64,000 nt of DNA from Gambelia wislizenii (GCA_030847615.1 JAUMIR010000002.1:117002309-117066308), one strand, 5' to 3'. Positions 52,706-64,000 are shown, counted from the stretch's first letter. A program made the numbers and translations. Notes: generated by a model not told the origin, from the letters alone.

Positions 52706-54290
52706 TTGTTTGTTTAATTTATATCCTGCCTATCTCCCAATATGGGACCCCAAGGTGGCTCAGAATTTTTTTTAAAAGTGCAGTTAAAATTATGGATAAT
52801 ACAAAAGTTAAATCAATTAAACATGCACATTAAAAACATTAATTTAAAAGTTTTAAAAAGCCAGTTAAAATATGATAATCATGATTTAAAAATACCATTA
52901 CAAATACAATACACACCCAATTAAAAGATGTTCTGCAATACACAGTCTGCTAAACAGAAAGCTCTTTGCCTGCCGGTGGAGAGCAGAGGTGCCAGCCCTA
53001 ATTGCTATCCTTGGAATTAGATGGACAGGAGAGAGGGAGTTGGGTGTCATCAGCATATGAGTGACATCTGACCCCAAACTCCTGACAGCTTCCTGTGAGA
53101 GGAAATTTCACAGTCTGGGAGCAGCTACCAAGAAGGCTCTGACCTATATCCTCACCAAATGTGCCTGTGACACAGTGGTGGGATTGTGAGACAGCCCTCT
53201 CTCAAAGATCTTAAAATAGGGGGAAGGAACATACTAGAAGAGACAATCTTTCAGACACTTTGGAAGCAAGCTGTATAGGTCTTTAAGGGTCATAGCCAGC
53301 ACTTTGAATTGTGCCTGAAAACAACCCAGTAGACAGTGAAACTGTTTCAACAGGGAAGTTATATGCTTCCTGGAAATGGCCCCAGTCAGCATTCTGGCTG
53401 CACCATTTTGGCCATGTTATAGCTTCTGAACAGTTTCAAAGGCAGCTACACTTAGAGTGCATTATAGTAATTCAAATGGAACATAATCAAGGCATGTGTC
53501 ACTGTGGCAAGATCTGACATCTCAAGGAGTAGGCTGGTGCACTAGCTGCAAATGTACTCTTAGCCACTGCTAAGATCTGGGCCTCCAGGCTCAAGGCTAT
53601 GTCCAACAGTACACCCAAGCTATGAATCTGAGATTTTAGGGGAAGTGTAACCCCATCCAGCACAAGCTGTATCTCTATTTTCTGATCTGCCTTCTAACTG
53701 ACCAGGAACACCTCTCTCTTGTTGGGATTAAGCATCAATTTACTTGCCGAAATCTTGTCCATTGCTCACAGCAGACACTAGTATATCACCAAGACAGCTT
53801 CTTTGGAATTAGATGGACAGGAGAGAGGGAGTTGGGTGTCATCAGCATATTAGTGACATCTGACCCCAAAACTCCCAACAACTTCTCCCAGCAATTTCAT
53901 ACAGACGTTGAATGGCATGGGGGACAAAACTGAGCTCTGGGGGATCCTGCAGACCAACAGCCATGGGCTTGGCTTGGAATCCCCCAGCAGCACCTTCTAA
54001 GGTAACTCTTGCAAGGAAGACAGGAACCATGTAAAACATTAATCCCAAATCCCATCCCAGAGAGACAGCTCAGAATGATACCATGATCAATGGTATCAAA
54101 TGCTGCTAAGAGGGCCAGCAGAACCCACTAGGATATGCTCCCCCTATCTAGTTCCTGGTATAAATCACCCACCAATGTGACCAAAGCTGTCTCTGTCTTA
54201 TACCCAGGCCTGTAGCCTGACTGAAACGGATCTAGAAACCCCTGGAACTTGAAGGCCACCACACTCTCCACTCTTTCTCAAACGTTGGTG
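52706..54290 (-). mobile_element. L2-type LINE, 3' half, decayed
   Basis: On the minus strand the element ends (low side, 52706-52770) with the L2 tail: CTGAGCCACCTTGGGGTCCC, GGAGATAGGCAGGATATAAA. Upstream it carries L2 reverse-transcriptase wording broken by stops: the plus strand shows complements of GFRPG-like, CGVPQG-like (GATCCCCCAGAGCTC region near 53940) and YADD-region blocks (GTGTCATCAGCATATTAGTG near 53840, catalytic region degraded), then the LxxSLxLE...RLDYCN region and the terminal LPxEVR/SFL block near 53090. A 66-bp piece of the YADD-region sequence also appears out of place at 53011-53080. No open frame survives. Confidence 0.8.
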
Positions 54291-55524
54291 TTAATTGTTG
54301 TCAGGTCAGTTTTGAGTTATGGTGACCCTATGAAGGAAAGACTTTCAAGAAACTTGGTCTGGGGCTGTCTCAACCCAGTACTGACTGACTATCAATTATA
54401 GGCATATCTACATTTGTGACATGTTAGTTAACATGACCGGGGGGAGGGGAAGGGTAACTGTGTTGGCCATGCAGCAAAATATAATAGCATTCTATTTTTA
54501 ATTTTTTTTATTTATTGATAACCCTGCTCTTCAGCCACAAGGCTATAAGAGTGGCTTACAAATTGTTTTAAGCAATAGCAATTTACACATCTACACTGCA
54601 TTAAGCAGTTTCCAATGTGTAAAATCCATAAAACAATACATTTTGAGCCAACCAGAAATGCACAAAATACACCATGCAAGCTTTTAAAGCTCCACTGGCT
54701 TCTTCATCTGGCAATGGTGTTAAAAATCATATAGGAGAAGGAAAAAAATGATGTCACAGGCCTACATTTTGTCAAGATGTTGGGTTTTTTTATTGTCAAT
54801 TAAGATGGTCTGGATATCTGGAGGGATATCCATATAGGCAGAGGCCACTCCCTTCTTTATCCATGTGGGCTCTGGGAGACAAAGAGTTGTAAAATCCAGG
54901 CAGTAAAATGACCAGGTTGCACTTTGCACACAGGCTACTTAAATATAATTAACTTTAACAGGATTTAAGTGGCTTAACAGCACGTAGGATGACAGCCTCA
55001 GTAAACGACTTGCTTGTGACTGTATATCTGCAGACTGCTGCCCTGCACCAGATTTTATATATACATCTGGAAATTTATCTGGCTTTGTCCAGATTGATGC
55101 TGATGATTTTGCTTTCAATTTGAATGAAACAGACATTTGATTGCTAGATCCTACCACCTATAAAAAACAATTCATATCAAGTTCCATACAAAATGGAACC
55201 AAACCCAGCAATTTTACAAAGAAAACCAAAACTTACTAATTCATCCCAGTTTTGCATAGAAAAGTTTAGAATGTCAACCTAAGTGTAAATATCTTTGGTC
55301 AAAATTAGTTCATAAATGTGCATCCTAGAGGAAAAAATACAGAAATCTGACATATTTGTTTAGGAGGTACTCAAAGTAATTTGATGAATCAGGTCCAAAA
55401 TGTTATAATTGTCTTTACTTTGGTCCCATCAGAAAATACGTCAGGTCTGGTGACTCTGTGATCAAGCATGCCAATTGTATAGCTTAACAGAGAGGCGCTT
55501 TAAACTATAATATTTATAAAAGTA
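54291..55524. other. Probable MAPKAPK3 upstream intron; minor repeat traces
   Basis: GTTGTCAGGTCAGTTTTGAG near 54298 resembles the BovB/SINE tail in minus orientation. 54500-54560 resembles another LINE 3' end in minus orientation. The minus frame 54939-55157 was checked and is not an MK3 exon. Confidence 0.45.
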
Positions 55525-55751
55525 CAGTTGGCCCTTCATATCCACAGGCTCTGCATCCATTTCAACCAACTACAGTTCAAAAATATTTAGGAATGCCCCA
55601 CCCACCCAAAAGCAAACCTTGCTGTTCACCACTTTATATAAAGGATGCCATTTTATTAACCATTGTTTATAATGGGATTTGAGCACCCACAGATTTTGGT
55701 ATCTACAGGGGGTCCTGGAACCAAACCTCAGCAGATACTGAGGTCTCACTG
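55525..55751. mobile_element. Tigger-like MITE, TA target sites
   Basis: A 227-bp element flanked by TA. It starts CAGTTGGCCCTTCATATCC and ends ...GATACTGAGGTCTCACTG. Internal GGTCCTGGAACCAAACCTCA is shared with the copy at 10293. Confidence 0.85.
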
Positions 55752-56114
55752 TAAAATCAGGAGAAAAACAGAAAAGCACAGCAAGTTTTAATGCCTATGA
55801 TTTAATATATAGGCAGACTCTACAGAAAAAAGGTGAATCATTATTCTTGGCTGACCCAACTGGAAACGAGCACAACAGACAGCTGCTGGAATGCTACTAG
55901 TAATCTCTGGAGTTCTCATGCCATCAACATTCTAGAAGAAATGAGTGGGGAGCAGAAGCAGGAAAAGGAAAGGAAGACACCATTGAACAGAAATCCAAAA
56001 CTGATTCTGTAGAGCTTTGTATAAGAAACCACTAAAAGAATAAAGAGGAACCACGTGATGCAAACATGTGGAAACTTGGGACATAAAAGGGAAACATACA
56101 ACAAAGGGGAAGTA

Positions 56115-56292
56115 CAGGTTGCTTGCCTTCCCCCCATGCACAGGACTGGTACCCACAGTTTCAATTATCCACCATCTGAAAAATATGGTCTCTCTAGGCA
56201 TTTCCTAGGTCCTCCAGTATGACTTTATGGTAACTTCCAGCACCCTCTCTAGGTATTAACGAGGTTCTCCATCGTGACTCCATCGTAACTTC
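56115..56292. mobile_element. Tigger-like fragment
   Basis: Preceded by TA; CAGGTTGCTTGCCTTCC then CCCACAGTTTCAATTATCCA and TCTAGGCATTTCCTAGGTCC, as in the 31799/38795 family. It is cut at the right by CR1 sequence. Confidence 0.65.
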
Positions 56293-56314
56293 CACTGTCA
56301 GGAAGTTCTTCCTA

Positions 56315-56856
56315 GGGCTCAGTTACACGACAGTTTTTATCATGGAGAGAAGCAAGATTTCCTCATCCTGAGTTCCTCCCTTGTTGTTTACACGATTTGT
56401 CATGGGATGAACAATATCCTGGGATTGTTGTTTACACGACAACCTTTTCCATGACAAAAGCAAGATCCCAAGACATAGTATCCCATGTTTTTTTTGTTTA
56501 CATGGGAACAGGTTCTGGGATATATATTTTTTTAGCTGTCAGTCAAGGATGCGATTACTCGTTTTTTCACAACCTTGGTGATGTATTTCCTGTGGAGTTT
56601 ACCACCACGAGCGATGCTATTGTCTGTCACAAATGTTTGCTCAAGCTTCTGCATTGGTCAGAGAAGGAAGGCGAAGGCAACCCCCTCTGCACAATTCCTG
56701 TTTTTTTTTTTTTTAAATCCCTGATGGGCTTGCCTTAAGGTCTCTAGCTCCATTTACACTGAATAACGTGGCTGTAAATCCACAGAGGAAGGAACTTGCA
56801 AAGCCATCTAAGAAAACTAGATGAAATTTGTGGGGTTGATCGATAGGCAGCTTGAA

Positions 56857-56897
<41 letters not shown>

Positions 56898-57291
56898 CTT
56901 TGTGCAACCAGGCGGAAAGGGTTTCCTTTTACCCGAGAGGTGGGGGGAACAGGGACAGGCTTTCCTTGGAGCCGAGAAGTTGGCAATGCACAAAAGGGTG
57001 AGTGACCCCTCCTTCTCTGAATTCTGTGCCTGCCCCTGCCCAGCTCAATTTCCGGCTATCACCTACTCCTGAGATATTTTGTCCTGACCTCTTCACATAT
57101 CTGATCTTCGCAGCCTCCCAAGACTTTTTTAAAAACATGGGACAAACTGAGGGACGGAAAGTCACACTCCTTGGAGGATATATGGTGTCCCCCCTTCTGA
57201 AAAGCGAGAGATCGTCACAATGAATGTATGAACAACCAGGGTTCATCACAAGTAGTTCATCTCACAACATTTTCGTCATGTAAATGGGCCC
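56315..57291 (+). mobile_element. Harbinger-type MITE, copy 2, TSD CTA, inside CR1
   Basis: A 977-bp element flanked by CTA (56312-56314 and 57292-57294). Ends GGGCTCAGTTACACGACAG and, on the minus strand from 57291, GGGCCCATTTACATGACG. The first 350 nt match the 5' end of the autonomous copy (CTGTCAGTCAAGGATGCGAT, CCACGAGCGATGCTATTG, CAAGCTTCTGCATTGGTCAG). The last part matches MITE copy 1 (GTGAGTGACCCCTCCTTCTC, GACTTTTTTAAAAAC). No coding capacity. Confidence 0.9.
56859..56897. repeat. (CA)n microsatellite inside MITE copy 2
   Basis: About 19 CA units at the place corresponding to the CA/GC run of copy 1. Confidence 0.95.
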
Positions 57292-58133
57292 CTAAAGTTT
57301 AGGTGGAACCTCTTTTCCTGTAGCTTGAGTCCATTGCTCTCTGTCCTTGTTGCTGTGGCAGCAGAAAACAAGCTCGCTCCATCCTCAGTATGACATCCCT
57401 TCAAATATTTAAACATGGCTATCATGTCCCCTCTCAACCTTCTCTTCTCGAGGCTAAACATACCCAACTCCCTAAGCCACTCCTCATAGGGCATGGCTTC
57501 CAGATTGCCCCTCCCCCCATTTTGGTCACCCTCCTCTGGACACATTCCAGCTTCTTGATATTCTTCTTGAATTGTGGTGCCCAGAACTGGACTCAGTATT
57601 CCAGGTGAGGTCTGACCAAAGGAGAATAGAGTGGCACTATTACTTCCCTCGATCTAGACACTGTACTCCTATTAATGCAGCCTAGAATTGCATTGGCTTT
57701 TTTAGCTGCTGCCTCATACTGCTGGCTCATGTTCAGCTTGTGGTCCACTAAGATTCCTAGATCGCTTTCGCATGTACTGCCATCAAGCCATGTGTCACCC
57801 ATCCTATATCTGTGCTTTTCATTTTTACTGCCCAAGTGTAGTATCCTACATTTCTCCCTGCTGAAATTCATTTTGTTCATTTTGGCCAAGCTTTCTAATC
57901 TGTTGAGGTCATTTTGGATTCTGATCGTGTCCTCTGGGGTATTAGCTACCCCTCCTAATTTGGTGTCATCTGCAAACTTGATAAGCATGCCCTCTATTCC
58001 TTCATCCAAGTCATTGATAAAGATGTTGAATAGCACTGGGCCCAGGACAGAACCCTGTGGCACCCCAGTGGTCACTACTCTCCAGGATGAAGAGGAGCTA
58101 TTGGTTACTACCCTTTGGGTCAGTCAGTCAACC

Positions 58134-58944
58134 ATATTACTGCATAATACACAGTGCTGTGTATTAATGGGTATATAAATTGTATATTTTTATTTGATGA
58201 GAGCAGCAATGAACCCTGTTGTAATTTTTAAGTGTGTTTTTTGCAGTCACACAGCACTAGGTAAGCAGATAATTAAATAAAGTTTTCTTCATCCCCATTG
58301 CCTTCCTCTAGTATTGGCTTCTCAACTCACTTTCCCCCTATTTTGCTTTCCTTTCAATGACCTTTCATTGGTCATCCACCTGGAGAGGTTTGGTGAGGTT
58401 GGGGCTATTAATCCAGAGACAAAGGATTCATTTAGTTAAACCCATGCAATCCCTTTGTAATCCTTTACTATGTTTATTGTTGCTGGACACTTGGATAATT
58501 AAATAGAAAGCTCCCGCCTTTTCTCTTTTTCCTGCCCCTTCCACCACCACCCTTCAGCTTTCCACCCAACCTCTCTTTTAGTGATCACATTAGAAGGGTT
58601 TTGCTAAGGTTCAAGCTTGAAGTCAAAAGATATAATTAGGTAATCCACACTTCCCTATCCCTGCCTGTTTCTTAAAAACAAAAAACAAAAACCTACTCAG
58701 AAGTAAGCCCCTTTAAGTTAAATCAGCAAAACATGTGCCCTACCACTGGTTTTTGCAGATCATATTTTTTTTATAAGAGTGCGTGGAGCCAGGATGTAAA
58801 CATGATTGAGTTGTTCAGCAAATTTTTCTGCATATGCTCAGAGGCATAAAAACATTTCTGTTTAAGAATTCCTCACCCTTGACTCACTGACTGACATCTG
58901 TAGCTTTTAATGATGCAGTTACTGTGGATCAGTGTCCTCTAGTG
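58134..58944. other. Nothing recognised
   Basis: No gene or named repeat between the CR1 and the hAT-like fragment. Confidence 0.6.
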
Positions 58945-59010
58945 CAGTGATTCCCAACCTGGGGTACGTGCACCCTCAGGGTATGAATCAGGAAATTTAG
59001 GGGTATGTGG
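58945..59010 (+). mobile_element. hAT (Charlie-like) terminal fragment
   Basis: CAGTGATTCCCAACCTGGGG then GTACGTGCACCC is a hAT-type terminal sequence; the rest of the element is not recognisable. Confidence 0.6.
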
Positions 59011-60064
59011 GGAAAAAAAAAGAATAATTGTGTCAACAGTGTAAGACAAGATACAATGGCAAATGGTGTGCTCCCAGCAGGAAGAAAGTGTGACTGCTAC
59101 CCAGAGCTTCCTGCTGTAGCTTCCCCTTCTCCTGAAGCCTCAATCTTGTGGCAAGCTCTGGGCAGCCGAGGCAAGCTTAGCATCATGGAGAGTTGACCCA
59201 CCAAGACTTAGCCAGCAGCTGTAGGTGATCTTCTCCTCTCCCTCATCCCCCGCCCCCATGAATGAATAAGCAGCACGTGCTCCGAAATGACTGAGTGCTT
59301 CCAGGTCTTCTCTATGTCTCTTCTCTTCGTCATCATTTTAAGTTTTAAATTACAGGTGGCCCTCCACATTTGCAGGGGTTAGGGCCACAGGACCCCCGCA
59401 AAAGTGGAAAAACAGCAAATACATTGGAGGTGAGAGCAAGGCTCCTGGAAGGGTTCTTCAGCCTTATAAAGTGGGTGGCTAGAGGGCTCCCAAGCAGGGG
59501 AAGAGTACAAAGAATGTGCACTTGGCAGCAAGGCCACACAGCCGCCACCCCCCTCCTGAAGCCTGTACTGCCAGGTGCACGTTCACATAGCAGCCCCACA
59601 CTTCAGGAGGAAGGGGGGGATGAGCAATCACCAATGCTCCCAAAGCGACCTCCCAAAGCCAGCTGCTGTGTGAATGTGCACACAGCAGCTGGCTTAAGGA
59701 GGTGGTTGGCAGCAGCCATCGCTGGTGCTCTGCCCTCCCCAAGCCCAATGCTGCTTTGTCTCTTGAAGCTGGCTGCTCTGTGGGCTGTACACAGCTGTAT
59801 GCCCTTTTCAGAAGCCTGGTCTTTCATTTTGTTTTCTCTCCCAGACAGGCACACTGGCCTCTGCATGCCTGAAGCTGGGACGGGATTACTGATGATCCAC
59901 TTCTAGGCTCTCCCCACTCACAGCTCAAACTCCCTACAAAACCATTGAGAGCAATCACTCCAGATCAGGTGGTGGTGGGAGGGAGCCTGGAAGCAGATAA
60001 TAAAAAAGCAATCCAGCAATGCCACCCCAGCTTCAGGCACACAGAAGGAGCTGTACACCCTTTT

Positions 60065-63000
60065 TAAAAAAATTAATAATTTTATTAATTTTTAAAATAA
60101 TAAAAAAAAACATACAATTACTACATAAGACTTAACAAACATATAAAACAGTGATTCCCTCCACCGAGGGACTTCCCTTTACTTTCATCCCTCTTTCCAG
60201 AAAATCATTTGTTTCCAACTCAGGTTTGCTTCCTCTCCCCTTTATTAATACAAATTCTAAAAATTTACTCCATTTTTCACCAAAAACATTCTTATTTAAC
60301 CCTCCTTTTTTTTCTTTAACCATATTTGTTAATTTCTCATTTATAGCTATATTCCATACATCCTCATACCATTCTTCTATTTTATATTCACCTTGTATTT
60401 TCCATTTCTTTGCTATTATTAACCTTGCTGCTGTCAACAAGTTTGTTAACAAATCCTTAACAATTTGAGATTCTTGTATTTTTTCACAATATGATAATAA
60501 TGCTATTTCAGGGCTTAAAGGTATATTTATCTCCAGTATTTCACTTATTTCCTTCATAACTATATTCCAAAATTTCTGTACATATTTGCAATTCCACCAC
60601 ATATGCATATATGTTCCTAATTCTTGGCAACCCCTCCAACACTGTGCTGAATACTTTTTATCTATTTGATTCAATCGTACTGGAGTTAAATACCACCTCC
60701 ATATAATCTTATAGTAATTTTCTTTTATTCTTACTGATAATGTTTTCAAATGTTGCATATTCCATATTTTTTCCCACTTGGATTTGTCTATTACAGTTGC
60801 TACATCTGTTTCCCAAACATCTTTTAAATAATCTTGTACTTCTTCATTATCCATTAACATTTTATATATTTTGCTTGTAATACCCTTTATAGTCTTTTTC
60901 TCTTGAATAGCTTTTGTAATTAATTCCTCAAATTTTGTACTTTTTCTACAACTACCCTCCTTTAAACATTTTTTTGTCCATCTTTCTAACTGTATCAGTT
61001 TAAACCATGTAAATCCTTGCTCCTTTAATATTTTTTCCATATAATTTTTATTTTTCACTTTCCCCATCCATTCCTTCAATCTTATAATTTCTTGTCCTCC
61101 TAATTTTGCTTCCACTTCATTTCTTAAATTTGCTGGGAAACCCTCTAACAATATTACTGGCGTTAATGGAGATGTTCCTGGAACTAATACTTTTTTATAT
61201 TTATTCCATATATCTAATATATTTTTTAAAGAAACAGATTGTATTGATTCCCTATATTTCTTTTTTAGTTTACAAAAAAATATATTTCTTAATTTTAACT
61301 CTATCTCTTGTTTATTTATTTCCATCCATTCCATTTCCTTCACCTCCACAACACTATCAATAATATATCTCAATTGATTCGCTACACAGTATAGCTTTAG
61401 ATTAGGTAAGCCTAAACCTCCTTTTTTTTGAGATTTATACCATCTATTTTTATTGATTCTTGATCTTTTGCCTCCATTACAATAATTATTTATCATATTT
61501 TGCCACTTTTTAAATTCCATTTCCGATACTTTAATAGGTAGCATTCTAAATAAAAAAATTATTTTTGGTAATATTTTCATTTTAACAAGCGCTATTCTTC
61601 CAAACCATGACAGTTTGATTTTCCCATATTTCTCTATTCTTTTCTCCATATCTTTCCTTAACATAGTGAATTTTTTTCCTCTAGTTTTTCCAGTTCTGCC
61701 ACAATATTTATTCCTAAGTATTTTATTTGCTCTTTTATTTTAATACGTTTCTTACTCTTCAAATTTTTTTTCTCTGCCTCTGTATAATTAAATATCATCA
61801 TTTCTGATTTATTCCAATTTACTTGTAAACCTGTCATCTTCCCAAACATTTCCAAATGTTTCTCTATCTCTTGCATTTTTTCCACTGGATCTTGTATTGT
61901 TATTAAAGTATAATCTGCAAACATATTTAGTTTAATCTCTTCAGTATTTCCTATCCCTTTGATTTCTTCATAGTTTCTAATTACATTAGCTAATATTTCA
62001 ATTACCATAGCAAATATTATTGGGGAGAGTGGGCAGCCTTGTCTCGTTCCCCTAGTTAGGTTTATTTGTTCTGTCTTACCATCATTTATTATTACTATTG
62101 CTTTATTTTTTTTATACAATTGGTCAATCACACCCCTAAATTTTTCTCCAAATCCAAATGTTTTCATTATGTTTTTTATAGCTGGCCATTCCACACAATC
62201 AAAAGCTTTAAATATATCTATAGCTATAAGCCCTGCTTTAATTTTCCTTCTTCTAATTGTTTCTATTAAATTTATTACTCTTCCAGTTAGATTAGCCATC
62301 TGTCTTCCTTCTATAAATCCACATTGGTCTTTTTGTAGATATTTGTACATAAATTTATTCATCCTTTTCGCCATTATTGCTGTTAGTATTTTTGCATCTT
62401 GATTTATTAATGATATTGGTCTATATGATTCTGGGTCTGTCAAATCTTTATCTGGTTTTGGGATTAGTATAATCAGAGATTGTTTCCATGATTGTGGGAT
62501 CTCATCTCCTTTTAAAATGTTATTATATAATTCTTTCATTCTAGGTATTAATATACTTTTAAATATTTTATAATATTCAGTTCCCAAACCATCTTCTCCT
62601 GGAACCTTCCCTAATTTCAATTTATTTATAATATCTCCTATTTCCTGTTCTGTTATTGGTTTTTCCATTAATTCTCTCTCCTCCTCACTAATTATATCCT
62701 TACAATTTTCCTGTATATATTTCTCTAAGTTTTTCGGTGAATCGCCTGCTGAATACAATGTTTGATAATATTCTTGAAATATCTTTAATTTATCTTTCAT
62801 CAAGTTACTTTTTCCCCTTTTTCATATTTAATAATTCCAATCAAACTTTTAGATTTCTTTATTTGTGTAGCTCTTGCTAACATTCTAGAATTTTTATTAC
62901 TATATTCAAAAAAATCTCTTTTCATAAATAACAGATTTCTTTTTGCTGTTTCTATATCTTCCTTTTCTAACTCTTTCCTCTTTGCTTGTATTAATACGTG

Positions 63001-63072
63001 GATCTGTTTATCTCTGTTTCTAAAATATTCTTTTTCTAGACCCTTAATTTCCTCTTCTAGTTTCTTCCTACC
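60065..63072 (-). mobile_element. L1 LINE, 5'-truncated, 3.0 kb, with 11-bp TSD
   Basis: Flanked by TACACCCTTTT at 60054-60064 and 63073-63083. On the minus strand it begins inside ORF2 (after the endonuclease), runs through RT and the C-terminal domain, and ends in a short AT-rich 3' region (60065-60131) with AATAAA-like strings. Base composition is strongly A-rich on the coding strand (T-rich here), typical of L1 and unlike the GC-rich flanks. Confidence 0.9.
60132..63072 (-). pseudogene. L1 ORF2 (reverse transcriptase and C-terminal domain), three frames
   Basis: Three consecutive open segments cover the minus strand: up to 63072 down to 62800 (linker), 62803-61658 (381 codons, RT) and 61664-60132 (510 codons). 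The RT shows GEDGLGTEYYK, ILIPKPDKDLTDPESYRPIS, LIAIDIFKAFDCVEW and TRQGCPLSPIIFAMVIEILA. The catalytic box FADD reads FADY, so one catalytic Asp is replaced. The C-terminal segment shows LSWFGRIALVKMKILPKIIF and the Cys/His-rich CWRGCQELGTYMHMWWNCKY region of L1 ORF2. Two frameshifts (near 62800 and 61660) plus FADY make it inactive, but few other defects suggest a fairly young copy. Confidence 0.92.
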
Positions 63073-63530
63073 TACACCCTTTTCAGCAGCCTGGTCTTTC
63101 ACCTTCTTCCCCCAGCTGGGCAAGCTGGCCTCTACATGCCTGAAGCTGGGATATGATTGCCGGATTGCTTTTTGATGATCTGCTTCCAGGCTCCCCCCAA
63201 CCAGCAGCTGGGGTTCCCTGGAAAACCATCAAGAGTAATCGCTCCAGACTGGGTGGTGGTGGTGGAAATGGAAGTGGATTGTCAAAAAGCAATCCAGCAA
63301 CCCCATCCTGGCTCCAGGCACAGAGAGACCAGCCTGCCCTGCTGGGGAGTGGGGGTGAGGGAAGGTAAAAGACAAAGCTGCTGAAAAGGGTGTACAGCTG
63401 TAGACAACCCATATAGCAACTGGCTTCGGGAGGCTGTTGACGATCGCTCATCCTCCTCTCCTCCTGAAGTGTGGAGCTGTTGTGTGAATGTGCACTTGGT
63501 GGCCCCAGGCTTCAGGAGGGGGGGCAGGGC

Positions 63531-64000
63531 AGCAGCTGTGGGTCTGGGACCTAGGCACACATTCTTAGTACTCCTCCCCTCAGGGGAGCCCCCTGTCTGT
63601 TTGTGCTGCGTCTGGGGCTTCGTCCGGATTTTTCCAAAAAATCTGCACGGCGTGTAAAAAAGTGTGACTGTTTGAACACTCACGTTCACAAACATACCAA
63701 CAGGCAATGTAATGTGATTGGCTGGATGAGCACAGGGGGTGGGGATAGCAAAGAAGGAAAGAGGCAGCAATTGCCATGTTGGATTTTTGGCTGAGCGAGG
63801 GTCCAAATGGCGATTTTATACTCTTAAAAAAATTTTTTTTTTGTTGTAAACATGAAATAATGCCTGTGTGCACTGTGGGAAGCTTTTTTTTTTTAATGGT
63901 GGTGGCAGATTTACAATCGTGAGTAAATAACTCGCGGCAGCCAGCTGGCTAGGGGGTCAAGTGCAGTTTAGGGGGGAGTTTTGGTCATGTAGGCTGTTCG
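63531..64000. other. GC/CpG-richer flank, nothing assigned
   Basis: It contains CTTCGTCCGG and CTGCACGGCGTG, then AT runs. It may belong to the composite repeat or another MITE; the window ends before an end can be seen. Confidence 0.4.

Larger units (their letters stand above)
56293..58133 (-). mobile_element. CR1 LINE (56293-56314 and 57292-58133), split by a MITE
   Basis: CACTGTCAGGAAGTTCTTCCTA at the left end continues after the MITE as AGTTTAGGTGGAACCTC at 57296. The RT frame 58075-57593 is open: [20 protein letters not shown], an intact FADDTKLGG box, LVDHKLNMSQQYEAAAKKAN. A second frame (57545-57276) carries the RT C-terminal region. The extreme 3' end is missing (replaced by the Tigger-like piece) and the 5' end is truncated in the RT. 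Confidence 0.92.
59353..63530. mobile_element. Composite repeat: Tigger-like end, inverted arms and tandem ~260-bp units, split by L1
   Basis: It starts after TA with CAGGTGGCCCTCCACATTTG. The segment 59797-60064 (GCCCTTTTCAGAAGCCTGGT...CCAGCTTCAGGCAC) is repeated in direct orientation at 63073-63340. Outer parts are inverted: CTCCTGAAGCCTGTACTGCC...CACTTCAGGAGGA (59563-59610) against 63455-63525. Right end undefined. Open frames on both strands (59370-59906, 63282-63806) are by-products with no domain. Confidence 0.55.

Noticed and set aside
54939..55157. Candidate missing MAPKAPK3 exon (minus strand)
   Set aside because: The translation lacks any MK2/MK3 motif (no LGxGxNGK, no VYEN, no IxME) and splice phase cannot be matched.
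59370..59906. 178-codon open frame on the plus strand (and antisense frames nearby)
   Set aside because: Lies wholly in a GC-rich palindromic repeat; no domain, low-complexity composition, and parallel open frames on the other strand.

Overview
The window is nuclear DNA of a vertebrate, almost certainly a squamate reptile and most likely a lizard. One host gene is split by GT-AG introns. The rest is a mix of LINE families typical of squamates (CR1, BovB/RTE, L2, L1), tRNA-derived SINEs that carry the BovB 3' tail, a Penelope-type foldback, Tigger-like and hAT-like MITEs, PIF/Harbinger elements and retroviral LTR remnants. I see no bacterial operon, CRISPR array, rRNA or functional tRNA gene.

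The host gene is MAPKAPK3 (MK3), a p38-activated Ser/Thr kinase, on the minus strand from 51452 down to the stop codon at 35244. Eight coding exons were placed to the base. Together they encode 265 residues in perfect phase, from just after the kinase hinge to the C-terminal regulatory tail and nuclear localisation signal. The N-terminal exons (glycine loop, catalytic Lys) were not found and probably lie beyond 64 kb. I recognise no exon of a second host gene.

Layout. 0.2-1.2 kb: broken non-LTR retrotransposon ORF2. 2.2-7.1 kb: decayed PIF/Harbinger transposon with a DDE transposase and a Myb/SANT-like gene, itself holding a deletion derivative of its own family (3481-4568). 7.9-11.8 kb: retroviral env remnant, LTR and primer-binding-like site. 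12-15.6 kb: no gene seen. 15.6-18.7 kb: BovB with a CR1 inserted in it. 20.1-22.3 kb: CR1 broken by a Harbinger-like MITE and by an L1 endonuclease piece. 25.3-29.4 kb: the most complete CR1, with ORF1 (zinc finger plus esterase), ORF2 and a tandemly repeated 5' region. 29.6-35 kb: SINEs, Tigger-like MITE, palindrome and 3' flank of MAPKAPK3. 35.2-51.5 kb: MAPKAPK3 exons, with introns carrying SINEs, CR1, a solo LTR, MITEs and a long foldback. 52.7-54.3 kb: L2. 55.5-58.1 kb: Tigger-like MITEs and a CR1 holding a second copy of the 3481-4568 MITE family. 59.3-63.6 kb: repeat-rich palindromic element split by a 3-kb 5'-truncated L1.

The main interest is the nesting. Several elements sit inside CR1 copies whose uninterrupted sequence is visible elsewhere in the window, so exact ends and target-site duplications can be read directly. 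I found no convincing new biological system. The points most worth checking are the Harbinger autonomous/derivative family, the CR1 5' tandem repeats, the LTR flanked by both a purine run and a primer-binding-like site, and the intron-filling foldback next to MAPKAPK3 exons. Family names of repeats rest on recognition by eye, not on a database search.
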